A stretch of 50,071 nucleotides of DNA from Methanoregulaceae archaeon PtaB.Bin056 (GCA_002067095.1 MVQD01000067.1:1-50071); one strand, 5' to 3'. Counted from the first letter of the stretch, positions 25,097 through 33,947 are shown. The notes: generated by a model from the sequence alone, not told the origin. A program made the numbers and translations.

Positions 25097-26275
25097 TCAC
25101 TCAAACAATGGTTCAATCTCTTCTTCAAAGGAGAGCGGTTTCTTCTCCTCGATCTTTGCGGCGTCGTCCCTCGTGGAACGGGCAATCTCCATCAGCTCTT
25201 TGATCCGCGGGGCATTTCCCACCGTGGCAAGCACCACGACCGCGGCGACAAAATTGCTGTTCACCGGGTAATCTCCACCCCTGACCTCTACTCCGGCGAT
25301 GTTCTCCTCCACCCAGCTCTTGGCCTTCTCGATCCCTTTCCGGTCAAGCTCATCGGGTGGGCCTGCGACCAGCACGAGCGCACGCTCGGTGCTGCTGAAA
25401 TCGCAGGGAAGCGTGAGCCGGCCGAGCATCGCCCTCCGGACAAGGGAGATCACTTTGGCAGTCCTGTCCTCCCCAAGGAGCACCTCCTCGGCCGCCTCTT
25501 TCTTCCGGAGTGATCCTTTTATTCCGCCAAAGATACCACCCACGGTCTTCTTCGTCTTCTTTGTCACGACCTCGGTGATCGCGTACCCGACAGAGGTGAT
25601 CCCGCCGCCACGGAGGGTGTTGATGATCTCGCTTGAGTCAACCACCATCTCGCCGATACCGGCCGACCCTACCTCCCCCGCCCGGAAGAGGACACCGAAC
25701 CTCCGGACGATCTCATCGTTGAGGCGGGAGAAGGCGGTTTTTATGCTCTCCCCTTCGTTTTTCCATGCACTGTTGTCAAATATGAAGGTGTTGTCCGCTT
25801 CCTTCACGAGGGTCGCGAGGCTTCTTGCGGCATTGTACGAGTAGAGCTTTCCCTCTTCGGGCGCGGGAAGGATGCCGAGAACATAGACGGGTTCCCTGTA
25901 AATTTTCTTCAACGACCTCGTCAGCACCGGCGTGCCGCCCGAACCCGTGCCCCCTCCGAGCCCCGCGACGACCATGAATGCATCAATGTCGTGGGTTCCC
26001 CGCTTGTCAATGGCACTGACGATGCTGTCGATCTCGTCAAACGTGACCTTTGCCCCCATGGCATTGTCCGTTCCCACGCCATGACCCTTGACAACGGTCT
26101 GCCCGATGAGAATGCGGTCTTTCATGTCGATATGCTTCAGGCCCATGAGGTCTGTGCGTGCGGTATTGACGGCGATGCCACGGAAGCTGTTCCGCCCAAG
26201 CTTCTTGTCCTGCTCCAGGAACATGTCCACGATCTTTCCGCCCGCCTGACCAAAACCGATGAAGAATATTCTCAT
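25097..26275 (-). CDS. cetZ: CetZ-type tubulin/FtsZ-family GTPase
   Basis: The 392-residue protein has the tubulin signature GLGGGTGSGG (about 108-117), the N-terminal GFGQAGGKIVD phosphate loop, an NTARTDLMGL strand and a C-terminal domain with LPCDFSSTERALVLVAGPP. It lacks the extra C-terminal FtsZ peptide, and its length and sequence fit the archaeal CetZ group, whose known haloarchaeal member controls cell shape rather than division. The start ATG at 26275 fits the family; seven upstream residues from a GTG at 26296 do not. It faces away from the surface-glycan gene cluster on the other strand. Confidence 0.85.
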   Translation of the reverse strand: MRIFFIGFGQAGGKIVDMFLEQDKKLGRNSFRGIAVNTARTDLMGLKHIDMKDRILIGQTVVKGHGVGTDNAMGAKVTFDEIDSIVSAIDKRGTHDIDAFMVVAGLGGGTGSGGTPVLTRSLKKIYREPVYVLGILPAPEEGKLYSYNAARSLATLVKEADNTFIFDNSAWKNEGESIKTAFSRLNDEIVRRFGVLFRAGEVGSAGIGEMVVDSSEIINTLRGGGITSVGYAITEVVTKKTKKTVGGIFGGIKGSLRKKEAAEEVLLGEDRTAKVISLVRRAMLGRLTLPCDFSSTERALVLVAGPPDELDRKGIEKAKSWVEENIAGVEVRGGDYPVNSNFVAAVVVLATVGNAPRIKELMEIARSTRDDAAKIEEKKPLSFEEEIEPLFE

Positions 26276-26457
26276 GAAATTGACCCACCAGCCCACAAAT
26301 TACGCAAGATGCTCAAATTGCCTCAATGAATATGGTTTCTTCCGGGAGTTCAAATACTTTCCTTCTTTCTCATCTGTCTCAAACTGAATTTAATTGCGGT
26401 ATTTGGAATCCGGAGCCTTTTTCATCCCCTTTTTCCAACTTATACTGAGCGCCGGAT

Positions 26458-27684
26458 ATGAGGATCTGCATCATAGGCGGAGGCCTGACGGGCCTCACTG
26501 CGGCCTATCGTCTTGGAAAAGACCACGAGGTCGATCTCTACGAGAAGCGGGGCTGCCTCGGAGGCTGTGTCTCATCCTACGAGACAGGGGACTATTCCAT
26601 CGAGGAGTTCTACCACCACTGCTTTGCAGGAGACTCCCGCCTCCTTTCCCTTATGAAATCGCTTCGTATTGCAGACCGGCTGGAATGGCTGAAAGGGACC
26701 AGCGGGTACTATGCTGACGGCACCATCTATCCCCTCAACTCTCCCGGGGAGATCCTTCGTTATCCCTACCTGTCCTTCACCGACAAGATACGGCTTGCAC
26801 TCCTGACTATTCGCGCAAGTAAGATGGACACAGGTCCGCTGGATCGGATCACCGCCCGGGACTTCGTTGTCCGGGAGATCGGGGAGCGGGCCTACCGGTC
26901 GTTCTTCGAGCCCCTGCTCGCCAGCAAATTCGGGGACCGGAGGGACGAGATCTCTGCGGCATGGCTCATCAGCCGTATCGCAATCCGGTCCAACCGTGGA
27001 CTTTCCGGCGAACGGCTGGGATACCTGGGGGGGGGATTCTTTACGCTGATCGACGCACTCGCCGAGCAGGTGGGAAAGAATTGCGTGATACGCCTCCATG
27101 ACCCGGCAACCTCCCTCTCCCGGGAGACCCATGGGTGGAGGGTGAACGGCCAGCGGTACGATGCGGTCATCTCCACCATCCCCCCTCACACCGTCCCGGG
27201 GGGAGTGCTCTCCCACCTCCCCCGGATCCCCTACCAGGGGGCCGCGTGCATGCTCCTCTCACTGGAACAGGACGTCACGTCCGGTATCTACTGGCTGAAC
27301 ATGAAAGACCCGGCCCCATACGGAGCAGTCGTCGCCCACACCAACTTCGTTCCCTTTGAGCGCTACGGGGAGCACCTTGTCTACCTGGCGTCCTACTTCC
27401 AGGACACCCTCCCTCCAAGGAAAGATCAGGCGATGCGCGAAGACTTCTGCCGCAGGTTCCATGTGCAGCCGGGCGACATCCGGTGGCACAGGATGGCAGT
27501 CGACCCGCTCGCGGGACCACTCTATACCACCGGTTTCCGCGAGCGGGTCCTGCCGTACCAGGAGAAAGGCCTCTACCTGGCCGGGATGTTCTCAGGGCCG
27601 AACTATCCCGAGCGGAGCATGGACGGGGCCGTGTGCGCCGCGGAGGAGGTCGCCGCCCTGCTCACCAGGGAGGAAGGGGCCTGA
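26458..27684 (+). CDS. FAD-dependent oxidoreductase (amine oxidase/protoporphyrinogen oxidase-like)
   Basis: The 408-residue flavoprotein opens with a dinucleotide fold, IIGGGLTGLTAAYRL, followed by DLYEKRGCLGGC, and closes with the second FAD motif GLYLAGMFSGPNYPERSMDGAV. It belongs to the NAD(P)/FAD amine-oxidase superfamily with protoporphyrinogen oxidase and phytoene desaturase. Its place one base before a polyprenyl-phosphate sugar transferase suggests action on the lipid carrier or a sugar, for example as a reductase, but that is inference. It heads the plus-strand surface cluster, divergent from cetZ. Confidence 0.82.
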   Translation: MRICIIGGGLTGLTAAYRLGKDHEVDLYEKRGCLGGCVSSYETGDYSIEEFYHHCFAGDSRLLSLMKSLRIADRLEWLKGTSGYYADGTIYPLNSPGEILRYPYLSFTDKIRLALLTIRASKMDTGPLDRITARDFVVREIGERAYRSFFEPLLASKFGDRRDEISAAWLISRIAIRSNRGLSGERLGYLGGGFFTLIDALAEQVGKNCVIRLHDPATSLSRETHGWRVNGQRYDAVISTIPPHTVPGGVLSHLPRIPYQGAACMLLSLEQDVTSGIYWLNMKDPAPYGAVVAHTNFVPFERYGEHLVYLASYFQDTLPPRKDQAMREDFCRRFHVQPGDIRWHRMAVDPLAGPLYTTGFRERVLPYQEKGLYLAGMFSGPNYPERSMDGAVCAAEEVAALLTREEGA

Positions 27685-27685
27685 C

Positions 27686-28402
27686 ATGGAGACCACGGAA
27701 GTTACTGCCGTCATCCCGGTGTACAATGACAGGGAGGGCCTCCGGGCAGCGATACCAAGGTCGATCGAGGTGCTTGCGGCCATCGACCCGGGTTTTGAAC
27801 TCATCGTTGCCGAGGACGGGAGCACTGACGGGAGCGCGGAGGAGGTCATGGCATGGGAAGAGCGGGACTCCCGCGTCAGGCTCCTGCACAGCGATGCACG
27901 GCTGGGCAGGGGCCGGGCCCTCACCAGGGCATTTGGCGAGGCCCGGGGACGCATCGTCTGTTATTACGACGTGGACCTTGCAACTGACATCTCCCACCTC
28001 CCCGAATTGATCAGGGCCATACGGGAGGGGGCCGATGCGGCTACAGGCTCAAGGCTCCTCCCCGGGAGCACGATTCAAAGGAGCGGGGGCCGCGAACTTG
28101 CAAGCCGCGGCTACAACCTCATGGTCCGCACAATTCTCGGGAGCAGGCTCCATGACCACCAGTGCGGGTTCAAGGCGTTCCAAAAGGACCGCCTCATGGA
28201 CCTCCTCCCATCCGTTCGGGACACCCACTGGTTCTGGGACACCGAGGTGCTGATACGGGCACAGCGGAAGGGGTACCGGGTTGTCGAGTTCCCGGTCCGC
28301 TGGAGTGAGGGATCCGGGACGACGGTCAAAAAGAACGACGTCTACCGGATGGGCAGGGCGGTTCTCAGGTTATGGTGGCAGCTGCATGTGGAAAAAGATT
28401 AG
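27686..28402 (+). CDS. family 2 glycosyltransferase, dolichol-phosphate type
   Basis: The 238-residue GT2 has the VTAVIPVYNDREGL opening, AEDGSTDGS for the nucleotide, YYDVDLATD as the metal DxD-like motif, and TGSRLLPGS with HDHQCGFKAF typical of Dpm1/DpgS enzymes. It likely loads a sugar on dolichyl phosphate in the cytoplasm. It overlaps the next gene, an LPG-synthase-type membrane protein, by 17 nt; in haloarchaeal AglD these two parts are one polypeptide, so the pair is a split AglD equivalent. The ATG at 27686 follows the upstream stop by 1 nt. Confidence 0.88.
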   Translation: METTEVTAVIPVYNDREGLRAAIPRSIEVLAAIDPGFELIVAEDGSTDGSAEEVMAWEERDSRVRLLHSDARLGRGRALTRAFGEARGRIVCYYDVDLATDISHLPELIRAIREGADAATGSRLLPGSTIQRSGGRELASRGYNLMVRTILGSRLHDHQCGFKAFQKDRLMDLLPSVRDTHWFWDTEVLIRAQRKGYRVVEFPVRWSEGSGTTVKKNDVYRMGRAVLRLWWQLHVEKD

Positions 28403-29357
28403 CACCATCATCGTCTCCACCGCGATCGCCGTCGGTATCATCGCGTTCATGCTCTTTCGCATCTGGGACGACCTCCTCGTCGCCCTGGAGCACGCCGTGT
28501 GGTACTACCTTCTCCTTGCCTCGCTCGTCTGCCTGGCCGCCTGGTGGGCGAGGGGCATCCGATACCGGAGCATCCTCGCCTCGCTTGGGATTCCCGTCGG
28601 AGTGAACTTCTCTGTGGCATGCATCTTCGTCTCACAGACTGCAAACCTCATCGTGCCTGCACGGCTCGGCGACCTGGTCAGGATCTTCATCCTCGGGCAC
28701 GAGAAGCACGCACCTGTCTCGAAGGGGATCTCGTCCCTTGTCGTGGAGCGGGTGTTTGACATCGTCACGGTCGCCCTTCTCGGGGCTATATCGCTCCTTT
28801 TTGTCCTGGACGTCCCTGACTGGTTTTATACCCTCATCCTGCTTCCCCTCGCAGCAGGGGCGGTCTTCTTTGCAGTACTGTTCTTTATCGGCAAGTTCAG
28901 ATCAGGGAACAGGATCATCAATATCCTGCTTTCCATCATGGAGCAGATAAAGGAGGCATCTCTCTCCGTCCGGGCAGTGGTGGTCCTTTCCGGCAGTTCC
29001 ATCCTCATATGGCTCATGGACGTGGCGGTGTGCGTCTTTGTCGTGATGATGTTCCAGGAAGCAATACCCTTTGCAGTGGTGGTCCTTGCAATCGTCGTCG
29101 GAAACCTCGTGAAGGCAGTTCCCCTCACCCCCGGAGGGGTTGGGACCTACGAGCTGGCACTTGCCCTCACCTTCACGCTCGCAGGAGTTCCTGCCGCGGA
29201 GGCGGCGATGATTGCGGTCGTCGATCACCTGGTCAAGAACCTCATCACGCTCGGCGGCGGGATAGCCTCCATCTATTATTTTGGCGGGTGGGTCCTGGAC
29301 AGCATAAAGAACGCGTTCGAGAAGCGGTTCGGAGGGATAAAACCTGGCGGGGTATGA
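28386..29357 (+). CDS. lysylphosphatidylglycerol synthase-like membrane protein (flippase-like)
   Basis: The 323-residue protein has about eight hydrophobic helices and the family motifs NLIVPARLGDLVRIFILG and PLTPGGVGTYELAL. The family (UPF0104/LPG_synthase_TM) includes the C-terminal half of haloarchaeal AglD and is thought to move or bind lipid-linked sugars. The ATG at 28386 lies inside the preceding glycosyltransferase gene. Its 3' end also overlaps the next gene if that one starts at CTG 29344. Confidence 0.87.
   Translation: MWKKISTIIVSTAIAVGIIAFMLFRIWDDLLVALEHAVWYYLLLASLVCLAAWWARGIRYRSILASLGIPVGVNFSVACIFVSQTANLIVPARLGDLVRIFILGHEKHAPVSKGISSLVVERVFDIVTVALLGAISLLFVLDVPDWFYTLILLPLAAGAVFFAVLFFIGKFRSGNRIINILLSIMEQIKEASLSVRAVVVLSGSSILIWLMDVAVCVFVVMMFQEAIPFAVVVLAIVVGNLVKAVPLTPGGVGTYELALALTFTLAGVPAAEAAMIAVVDHLVKNLITLGGGIASIYYFGGWVLDSIKNAFEKRFGGIKPGGV
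29331..29346 (+). promoter_or_regulatory. ribosome-binding site pointing to a CTG start
   Basis: GGAGGG at 29331-29336 lies 7 nt before CTG at 29344-29346, the ideal distance. This CTG is in frame with the DUF2298 gene, after an in-frame TAA at 29338-29340. No ATG, GTG or TTG exists in that frame until 29410. Confidence 0.6.
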
Positions 29358-31479
29358 GTTCCAGGCACTGGCAGTCATCTCCTGGCTGCTCCTGATCTTT
29401 TTCCTCCACATGGCCCTCTGGCCGTACCTGAAAGGGGCTTTCCACGAGTTCGCCTACCCGGTCTCCTTCCCCGCGTCCGTCCTCTTCTTCTCCCTCCTCT
29501 CCTGGTATTGCGGGCTCCTTCACCTCCCCTTATTCATCGCTCTCGTCCCCTTCGCGGTTCTCTTTATCCGGGCCGCATGGAAGGGGGAATACTCACGGAA
29601 AGCCTTCGTTGGCCAGGGGGTGTGGGTGTTCCTCTTCCTGCTCTTCTTCTTTGCGATGGTGAGTGTCAGGTTTGTCAACCCGAGCATCTCGTACGCGGAG
29701 AAGTTCATGGACCACGCGTTCCTCGCCTCCATCATGAGGGTGCCGGTCGTTCCGCCGCTTGACCCCTGGTTTCTCGGGGGATACCTGAATGTCTACTATT
29801 ACTTCGGATACTGGATGATCGGTGCGCTGGGAACCGTGAGCGGGGTGCCGTCGTATATCACCTTCAACCTGGCGCTCCCGACCGTTCTCGGCCTCTCGGC
29901 GATGATGATGTACGCGCTGGGTCGCCTCCTGACCCGCCGGTTCGCATACCTCACCCTTGCCACATTCATTGTCGCAAACCCGTCGTTTTTCTGGCAAGTC
30001 ATACAGGGAAAGAGCCTTGGGTCCGTCTTCTGGGACAGCACCCGGACCATTCCCGACACGATCAACGAGTATCCCCTCTTCTCGTTTTTGTGGGGTGACG
30101 TCCATCCCCACGTGATCGGGATCTTCAACCAGGTGCTCTACCTCTTCATCCTCGTCTATGCCTGGACCCGCTGGCGATCGCTTCGGGCACGGGAACGACT
30201 CTCAGTCATTCTCATTGCAGCGCTCAGCCTCGGCGCCATGCCGCTCATCAACACCTGGGACGTCATCGTCTATGCCCCTGTGACGGTCCTCGTCGGCCTC
30301 ATGATATGGTACCAGGGGGGAACGCCGTCTCCGCCACCCGGTGCCGGGAACCTTGAGATCATCCGTTCGGCAATAAAGAGGGCGACAGCAGGCGTCTCTG
30401 GACTCCTGGGGAGAAGAGTGGGGGAGAGGGGAAAAGAGGACGCAGATGCCCTGCAGAAGGTTTCGGGACACCCGTGTGCGTTCATCCTCATGGTACCGGG
30501 TATCTCAGTGCTCCTCTACCTCCCGTTTTACTTCCAGATGAACACCCGGGGGATCCAGGGGGTGGGCATCGTGCACACCCCGACCGGTCCCGTGGACTTC
30601 CTGCTTGTGCACGGGCTCTTCCTTGTCCTGATGGTCCTCTACCTTTACAAGGATATCTGGAAGCGCCCGCTTCTCCTGCTCATCCCCCTCGTGGCCTGGC
30701 TTTCCGGGCATGGCGCAGCCGCGCTTGCCGCCATCCCGCTGGTCTATCTCCTTTGCAGGAGGACGAGATCTCCCGCAGAGGTGCTTGCAATCATCGGGCT
30801 CTCCATCGTCATCATGTGCGAGGCATTCTTCCTGGTGGACAACATGGGGGAGACCTACTACCGGATGAACACCATCTTCAAGTTCTACATCTCCGCCTGG
30901 CTGCTGATGGGTGCCTCGTCGTTTGCGATGCTTTCAGAGATGCTTGACCGGCGGTTTGACGCAATCCGATCCCCGGCATGGCTGAAACGGGCTGCACTGA
31001 TCGCGGTGGCCATCCTCATGCTGGTCACTCCCCTCGTCCTCCCTCTCGACTCCCCGTATAGGGGCGCGACGCTGGATGGCCTTGACTACGTGAACTCGGC
31101 CTATCCCGGCGACGCGGAGGCGGTGGCGTTCATCCGGGAGCTTCCCGGTGTTCAAGGCATCGTGGAGGCGATCGGGGGTGATTACACCTACTATTCCCGG
31201 GTCTCTTCCTTCACAGGGGTCCCGGCCGTACTGGGATGGTCGTTCCACGAGTTCATGTGGCGGGACGATACGGACGGGTGGTACGGGAGACGGATTGAGG
31301 ACGTCAGAACCATGTACGAGCAGCCTGATCGGACGGCAGCCCTGATGCGGGTGTACAACGCAACCCACATCTACGTGGGGGACCTCGAGAGGGAGCAATA
31401 CGCCGTCAGGGTGGACGAGGCCGGGCTTTTACCCGTATACGACCGCGCCGGGGTCCGGATTTACGCCCTTCCCGGCTGA
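29344..31479 (+). CDS. DUF2298 multi-spanning membrane protein
   Basis: The protein (711 residues from CTG 29344; 689 from ATG 29410) has more than a dozen hydrophobic helices and the family motifs DPWFLGGYLNVYYYFGYW near residue 135 and FSFLWGDVHPHVIG near 235. DUF2298 proteins are putative membrane glycosyltransferases that co-occur with the Agl23 family, here at 22.0 kb. Starting at 29410 would cut the first helix (QALAVISWLLLIFFLHM) in half and leaves no ribosome-binding site, whereas CTG at 29344 has one 7 nt upstream. The CTG start is an inference. Its 5' end overlaps the upstream gene by 14 nt. Confidence 0.82.
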   Translation: MAGYEFQALAVISWLLLIFFLHMALWPYLKGAFHEFAYPVSFPASVLFFSLLSWYCGLLHLPLFIALVPFAVLFIRAAWKGEYSRKAFVGQGVWVFLFLLFFFAMVSVRFVNPSISYAEKFMDHAFLASIMRVPVVPPLDPWFLGGYLNVYYYFGYWMIGALGTVSGVPSYITFNLALPTVLGLSAMMMYALGRLLTRRFAYLTLATFIVANPSFFWQVIQGKSLGSVFWDSTRTIPDTINEYPLFSFLWGDVHPHVIGIFNQVLYLFILVYAWTRWRSLRARERLSVILIAALSLGAMPLINTWDVIVYAPVTVLVGLMIWYQGGTPSPPPGAGNLEIIRSAIKRATAGVSGLLGRRVGERGKEDADALQKVSGHPCAFILMVPGISVLLYLPFYFQMNTRGIQGVGIVHTPTGPVDFLLVHGLFLVLMVLYLYKDIWKRPLLLLIPLVAWLSGHGAAALAAIPLVYLLCRRTRSPAEVLAIIGLSIVIMCEAFFLVDNMGETYYRMNTIFKFYISAWLLMGASSFAMLSEMLDRRFDAIRSPAWLKRAALIAVAILMLVTPLVLPLDSPYRGATLDGLDYVNSAYPGDAEAVAFIRELPGVQGIVEAIGGDYTYYSRVSSFTGVPAVLGWSFHEFMWRDDTDGWYGRRIEDVRTMYEQPDRTAALMRVYNATHIYVGDLEREQYAVRVDEAGLLPVYDRAGVRIYALPG

Positions 31480-31608
31480 TTCCCGGCCTGAAATCCGGTG
31501 GAAAACCGCGATCTTCCAAACCTTTATGTCTGCATCTGTCGAAATGATATGGCTACATCGTCGTCACTGACTGATGAGTGATGAGGGAGATTTACGCTAC
31601 TCCTGAAT

Positions 31609-31616
31609 GAGGTGAG
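31609..31616 (+). promoter_or_regulatory. strong ribosome-binding site of L7Ae
   Basis: GAGGTGAG is a near-perfect match to the archaeal anti-Shine-Dalgarno sequence, two nt before the ATG at 31619. A TATA-like CTTTATG lies near 31522. Confidence 0.55.
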
Positions 31617-31618
31617 TT

Positions 31619-31987
31619 ATGGCAAAGACATACGTGAAATTCCAGGTTTCTGAAGAGATTCAGAACAAGGCCCTCGAAGCCCTGGAGGTTGCCAGGGATA
31701 CGGGGAAGATCAAGAAGGGGTCGAACGAGGCGACGAAGGCAATCGAGCGCAGTATCGCCTCGCTTGTGCTGATCGGAGCCGATGTGGAGCCGGAAGAGAT
31801 TGTAATGCACCTTCCGCCGCTCTGCGAGGAGAAGAAGATCCCGTTCATCTTCATCAACAAGCAGAACGATATCGGCACCGCCAGCGGGCTGGACGTGGGA
31901 TCTGCTGCTGCCGCGATTGTCAAGCCCGGGAAAGCCAAGGAAATGATCGACGAGATCGCAAAACAGGTCGCCGATCTGAGAGCGTGA
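31619..31987 (+). CDS. rpl7ae: 50S ribosomal protein L7Ae
   Basis: The 122 residues are a complete archaeal L7Ae ([39 protein letters not shown] motif split across the middle). It binds kink-turns in 23S rRNA, box C/D and H/ACA guide RNAs and RNase P RNA. It leads the conserved L7Ae-S28e-L24e-NDK operon. Confidence 0.97.
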   Translation: MAKTYVKFQVSEEIQNKALEALEVARDTGKIKKGSNEATKAIERSIASLVLIGADVEPEEIVMHLPPLCEEKKIPFIFINKQNDIGTASGLDVGSAAAAIVKPGKAKEMIDEIAKQVADLRA

Positions 31988-31994
31988 GCGGGCC

Positions 31995-32204
31995 ATGGCA
32001 GACGAAGGAACTCCCGCAGAGGTGATCGAAGTGATTGGCTCCACAGGGATGCACGGCGAGGCTATGCAGGTGAAGTGCAGGATCCTCGACGGCAACAACA
32101 AGGGCCGGATCATCACGCGCAACACGGTCGGACCCATCCGCGAGGGGGATGTGCTGATGCTGCTGGAGACCGAGCGCGAGGCCAAGAAGCTCTCCCGGCG
32201 GTGA
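31995..32204 (+). CDS. rps28e: 30S ribosomal protein S28e
   Basis: The 69-residue protein has the S28e pattern [19 protein letters not shown] and ends with the conserved [14 protein letters not shown]-type tail. It starts 7 nt after rpl7ae. Confidence 0.97.
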   Translation: MADEGTPAEVIEVIGSTGMHGEAMQVKCRILDGNNKGRIITRNTVGPIREGDVLMLLETEREAKKLSRR

Positions 32205-32211
32205 GGAGATC

Positions 32212-32403
32212 ATGGTCGAACAGAGAAACTGCAGTTTCTGCGGGGACGCAATCGAACCGGGGACCGGCAAGATGTTCGTCCGGAGGGACGGCACGGTCTA
32301 CTACTTCTGCAGCACCAAGTGCCAGAACAACTTCAGGCTTGGCCGGGCCGCCCGGCGGGTCCCGTGGACCCAGGCCGGAAGAAAGGCGATGGGGAAGGAG
32401 TGA
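32212..32403 (+). CDS. rpl24e: 50S ribosomal protein L24e
   Basis: The 63-residue zinc-binding protein has [13 protein letters not shown] and a CSTKCQNNF pair that complete the four-cysteine zinc site. It starts 7 nt after rps28e, with GAGGAG upstream of the ATG. Confidence 0.97.
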   Translation: MVEQRNCSFCGDAIEPGTGKMFVRRDGTVYYFCSTKCQNNFRLGRAARRVPWTQAGRKAMGKE

Positions 32404-32411
32404 GCCCTCCC

Positions 32412-32861
32412 ATGGACCGCACCTTCGTCATGGTCAAGCCTGACGGCGTTGCCAGGGGGCTCATCGGCGAAGTGGTCTCCCGCCTGGAGCAGAAGGGCTT
32501 CAAGCTCGTGGCGGCACGCCTCGAGAGGCTGCCCGAGAAGAGGGTCATGGAACAGTACCGTGAGCACCTGGAGAAGCCGTTCTTCCCTTCGCTTCGCCAC
32601 TACATCGAGAGCGGTCCCTGCTTCCTGATGGTCTGGGAGGGCAGGGATGCCGCGGCGGTGGTCCGGCGCATCGTCGGCGCGACGAACCCGGCGGAGGCTG
32701 CCCCGGGTACCATCCGCGGGGACCTTGCAATGGACATCGGGAGAAACGTGATTCACGCGTCCGACTCCCCGGAGAGCGCTGCCCGCGAGATCGCCCTCCA
32801 CTTCCCCGCAACGGAGATCGTCTCCTACAAGCGGGTGGACGAGACAGTGCTCTACGAGTGA
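32412..32861 (+). CDS. ndk: nucleoside diphosphate kinase
   Basis: The 149-residue enzyme has the NDK opening [13 protein letters not shown] and the catalytic histidine in [12 protein letters not shown]. It exchanges gamma phosphates between NTPs and NDPs. The ATG at 32412 fits the family exactly. It ends the ribosomal protein operon and is followed by a T-rich terminator. Confidence 0.97.
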   Translation: MDRTFVMVKPDGVARGLIGEVVSRLEQKGFKLVAARLERLPEKRVMEQYREHLEKPFFPSLRHYIESGPCFLMVWEGRDAAAVVRRIVGATNPAEAAPGTIRGDLAMDIGRNVIHASDSPESAAREIALHFPATEIVSYKRVDETVLYE

Positions 32862-32865
32862 CTCA

Positions 32866-32875
32866 TTCTTTTTTA
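32866..32875 (+). terminator. oligo-T terminator after ndk
   Basis: A TTCTTTTTTA tract follows the ndk stop by 5 nt and probably ends the ribosomal protein operon. Confidence 0.5.
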
Positions 32876-33042
32876 CTCCCCCTATCTCAAGCGTTTTTCA
32901 CCCTTCTGGCGAATCAAAACCAACCCTTCGTCAATAGTGCAGTCCTGCTTTCCGTTTCGCTGGACTGTGCATGACCTTTTCCGGATAAGAACAGTGCTCA
33001 GACGCAGGGCCTGCTTCTGATATCAGAATATCACTCCCCTCT
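32876..33042. other. spacer before the repeat array
   Basis: This 167-bp stretch between the ndk terminator and the first repeat shows no gene and no clear similarity to the repeat units, except its last dozen bases (CACTCCCCTCTCGATG), which match the end of the preceding unit in later copies. Confidence 0.5.
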
Positions 33043-33825
33043 CGATGACGTTCTTGGGGCTTCGCCCCGCCACTGTGGCGTCCCCTAAGCGCGATAGGGC
33101 CAGTGCGAAGCCGCAAGTACTATCCAATCTGTCCGGTTGTTACCCTGCCCACAGACTATCGCGTATCGAGGGGGAGGTCTGGAGGGGGGATTCTCCCCAC
33201 TCCGGTTGCAGGTTCCAGTCAAACTGTTTCAAGATAAACAGACCGCACTCGCTCACGATGACGCTCTTGGGGCTTCGCCCCGCCACTGTGGCATCCCCTA
33301 AGCGAGATAGGAACAGTGCGAAGCCGCAAGTACTATCCAATCTGTGCCGTTATTACCCTGCCCACAGGCTATCGCATATAGAAGGGGAGGTCTGGAGGGG
33401 GGATTCTCCCCACTCCGGTTGCAGGTTCCCTTCAAACTGTTTCAAGAGAAACAGACCGCACTCCCCTCACGATGACGTTCTTGGGGCTTCGCCCCGCCAC
33501 TGTGGCATCCCCTAAGCGCGATAGGGCCAGTGCGAAGCCGCAAGTACTATCCAATCTGTGCCGTTATTACCCTGCCCACAGACAATCGCATATAGAAGGG
33601 GTGGTGTGGAGGGGGGATTCTCCCCACTCCGGTTGCAGGTTCCAGTCAAACTGTTTCAAGATAAACAGACCGCACTCCCCTCACGATGACGCTCTTGGGG
33701 CTTCGCCCCGCCACTGTGGCATCCCCTAAGCGCGATAAGGCCAGTGCTGGGTATCTATCATTATCCGAAGTTTTCCAATTTGCTCTTCCCACAGATTATC
33801 CCGTATCGTGAAGAAGTGGATATTT
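33043..33825 (+). repeat. tandem array of four 213-214-bp repeats
   Basis: Units begin with CGATGACG at 33043, 33256, 33470 and 33684 (periods 213, 214, 214). The first three are nearly identical; the fourth diverges after about 33748 and fades by about 33825. Each holds a GGGGC/GCCCC hairpin with a TTC loop (33056-33068 in unit 1), a GGGGA/TCCCC hairpin with the same loop (33186-33198), and a long-range pairing between CGCGATAG (33090-33097) and CTATCGCG (33156-33163). Open frames in the array repeat the same peptide but shift frame at the 214-nt steps, so they are not credible genes. A related element lies at 12.3 kb. Confidence 0.85.
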
Positions 33826-33947
33826 CCCCCCACCTTGATGGTGAAAACCGTGATTCAATGAGACCCACAGGTCGCCCGGGGAAAAGGGGCAGCCATCCCG
33901 GCAACACCAGAAATATCAAAATATTCCCGCCCCCCACACCAAATGGT
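33826..33947. other. spacer before the nitrilase-type gene
   Basis: No gene is supported. An AT-rich AAATATCAAAATATTC block near 33911-33926 may be the promoter of the hydrolase gene. Confidence 0.45.

Noticed and set aside
33045-33729. Open frames across the tandem repeats that encode a repeated peptide.
   Set aside because: The frame lasts only where the period is 213 nt and is lost at the 214-nt steps; no start signal or protein similarity is seen.
33043-33825. CRISPR array.
   Set aside because: The whole 213-214-bp unit is repeated, with no short repeat plus variable spacers, despite a cas1 gene elsewhere in the window.
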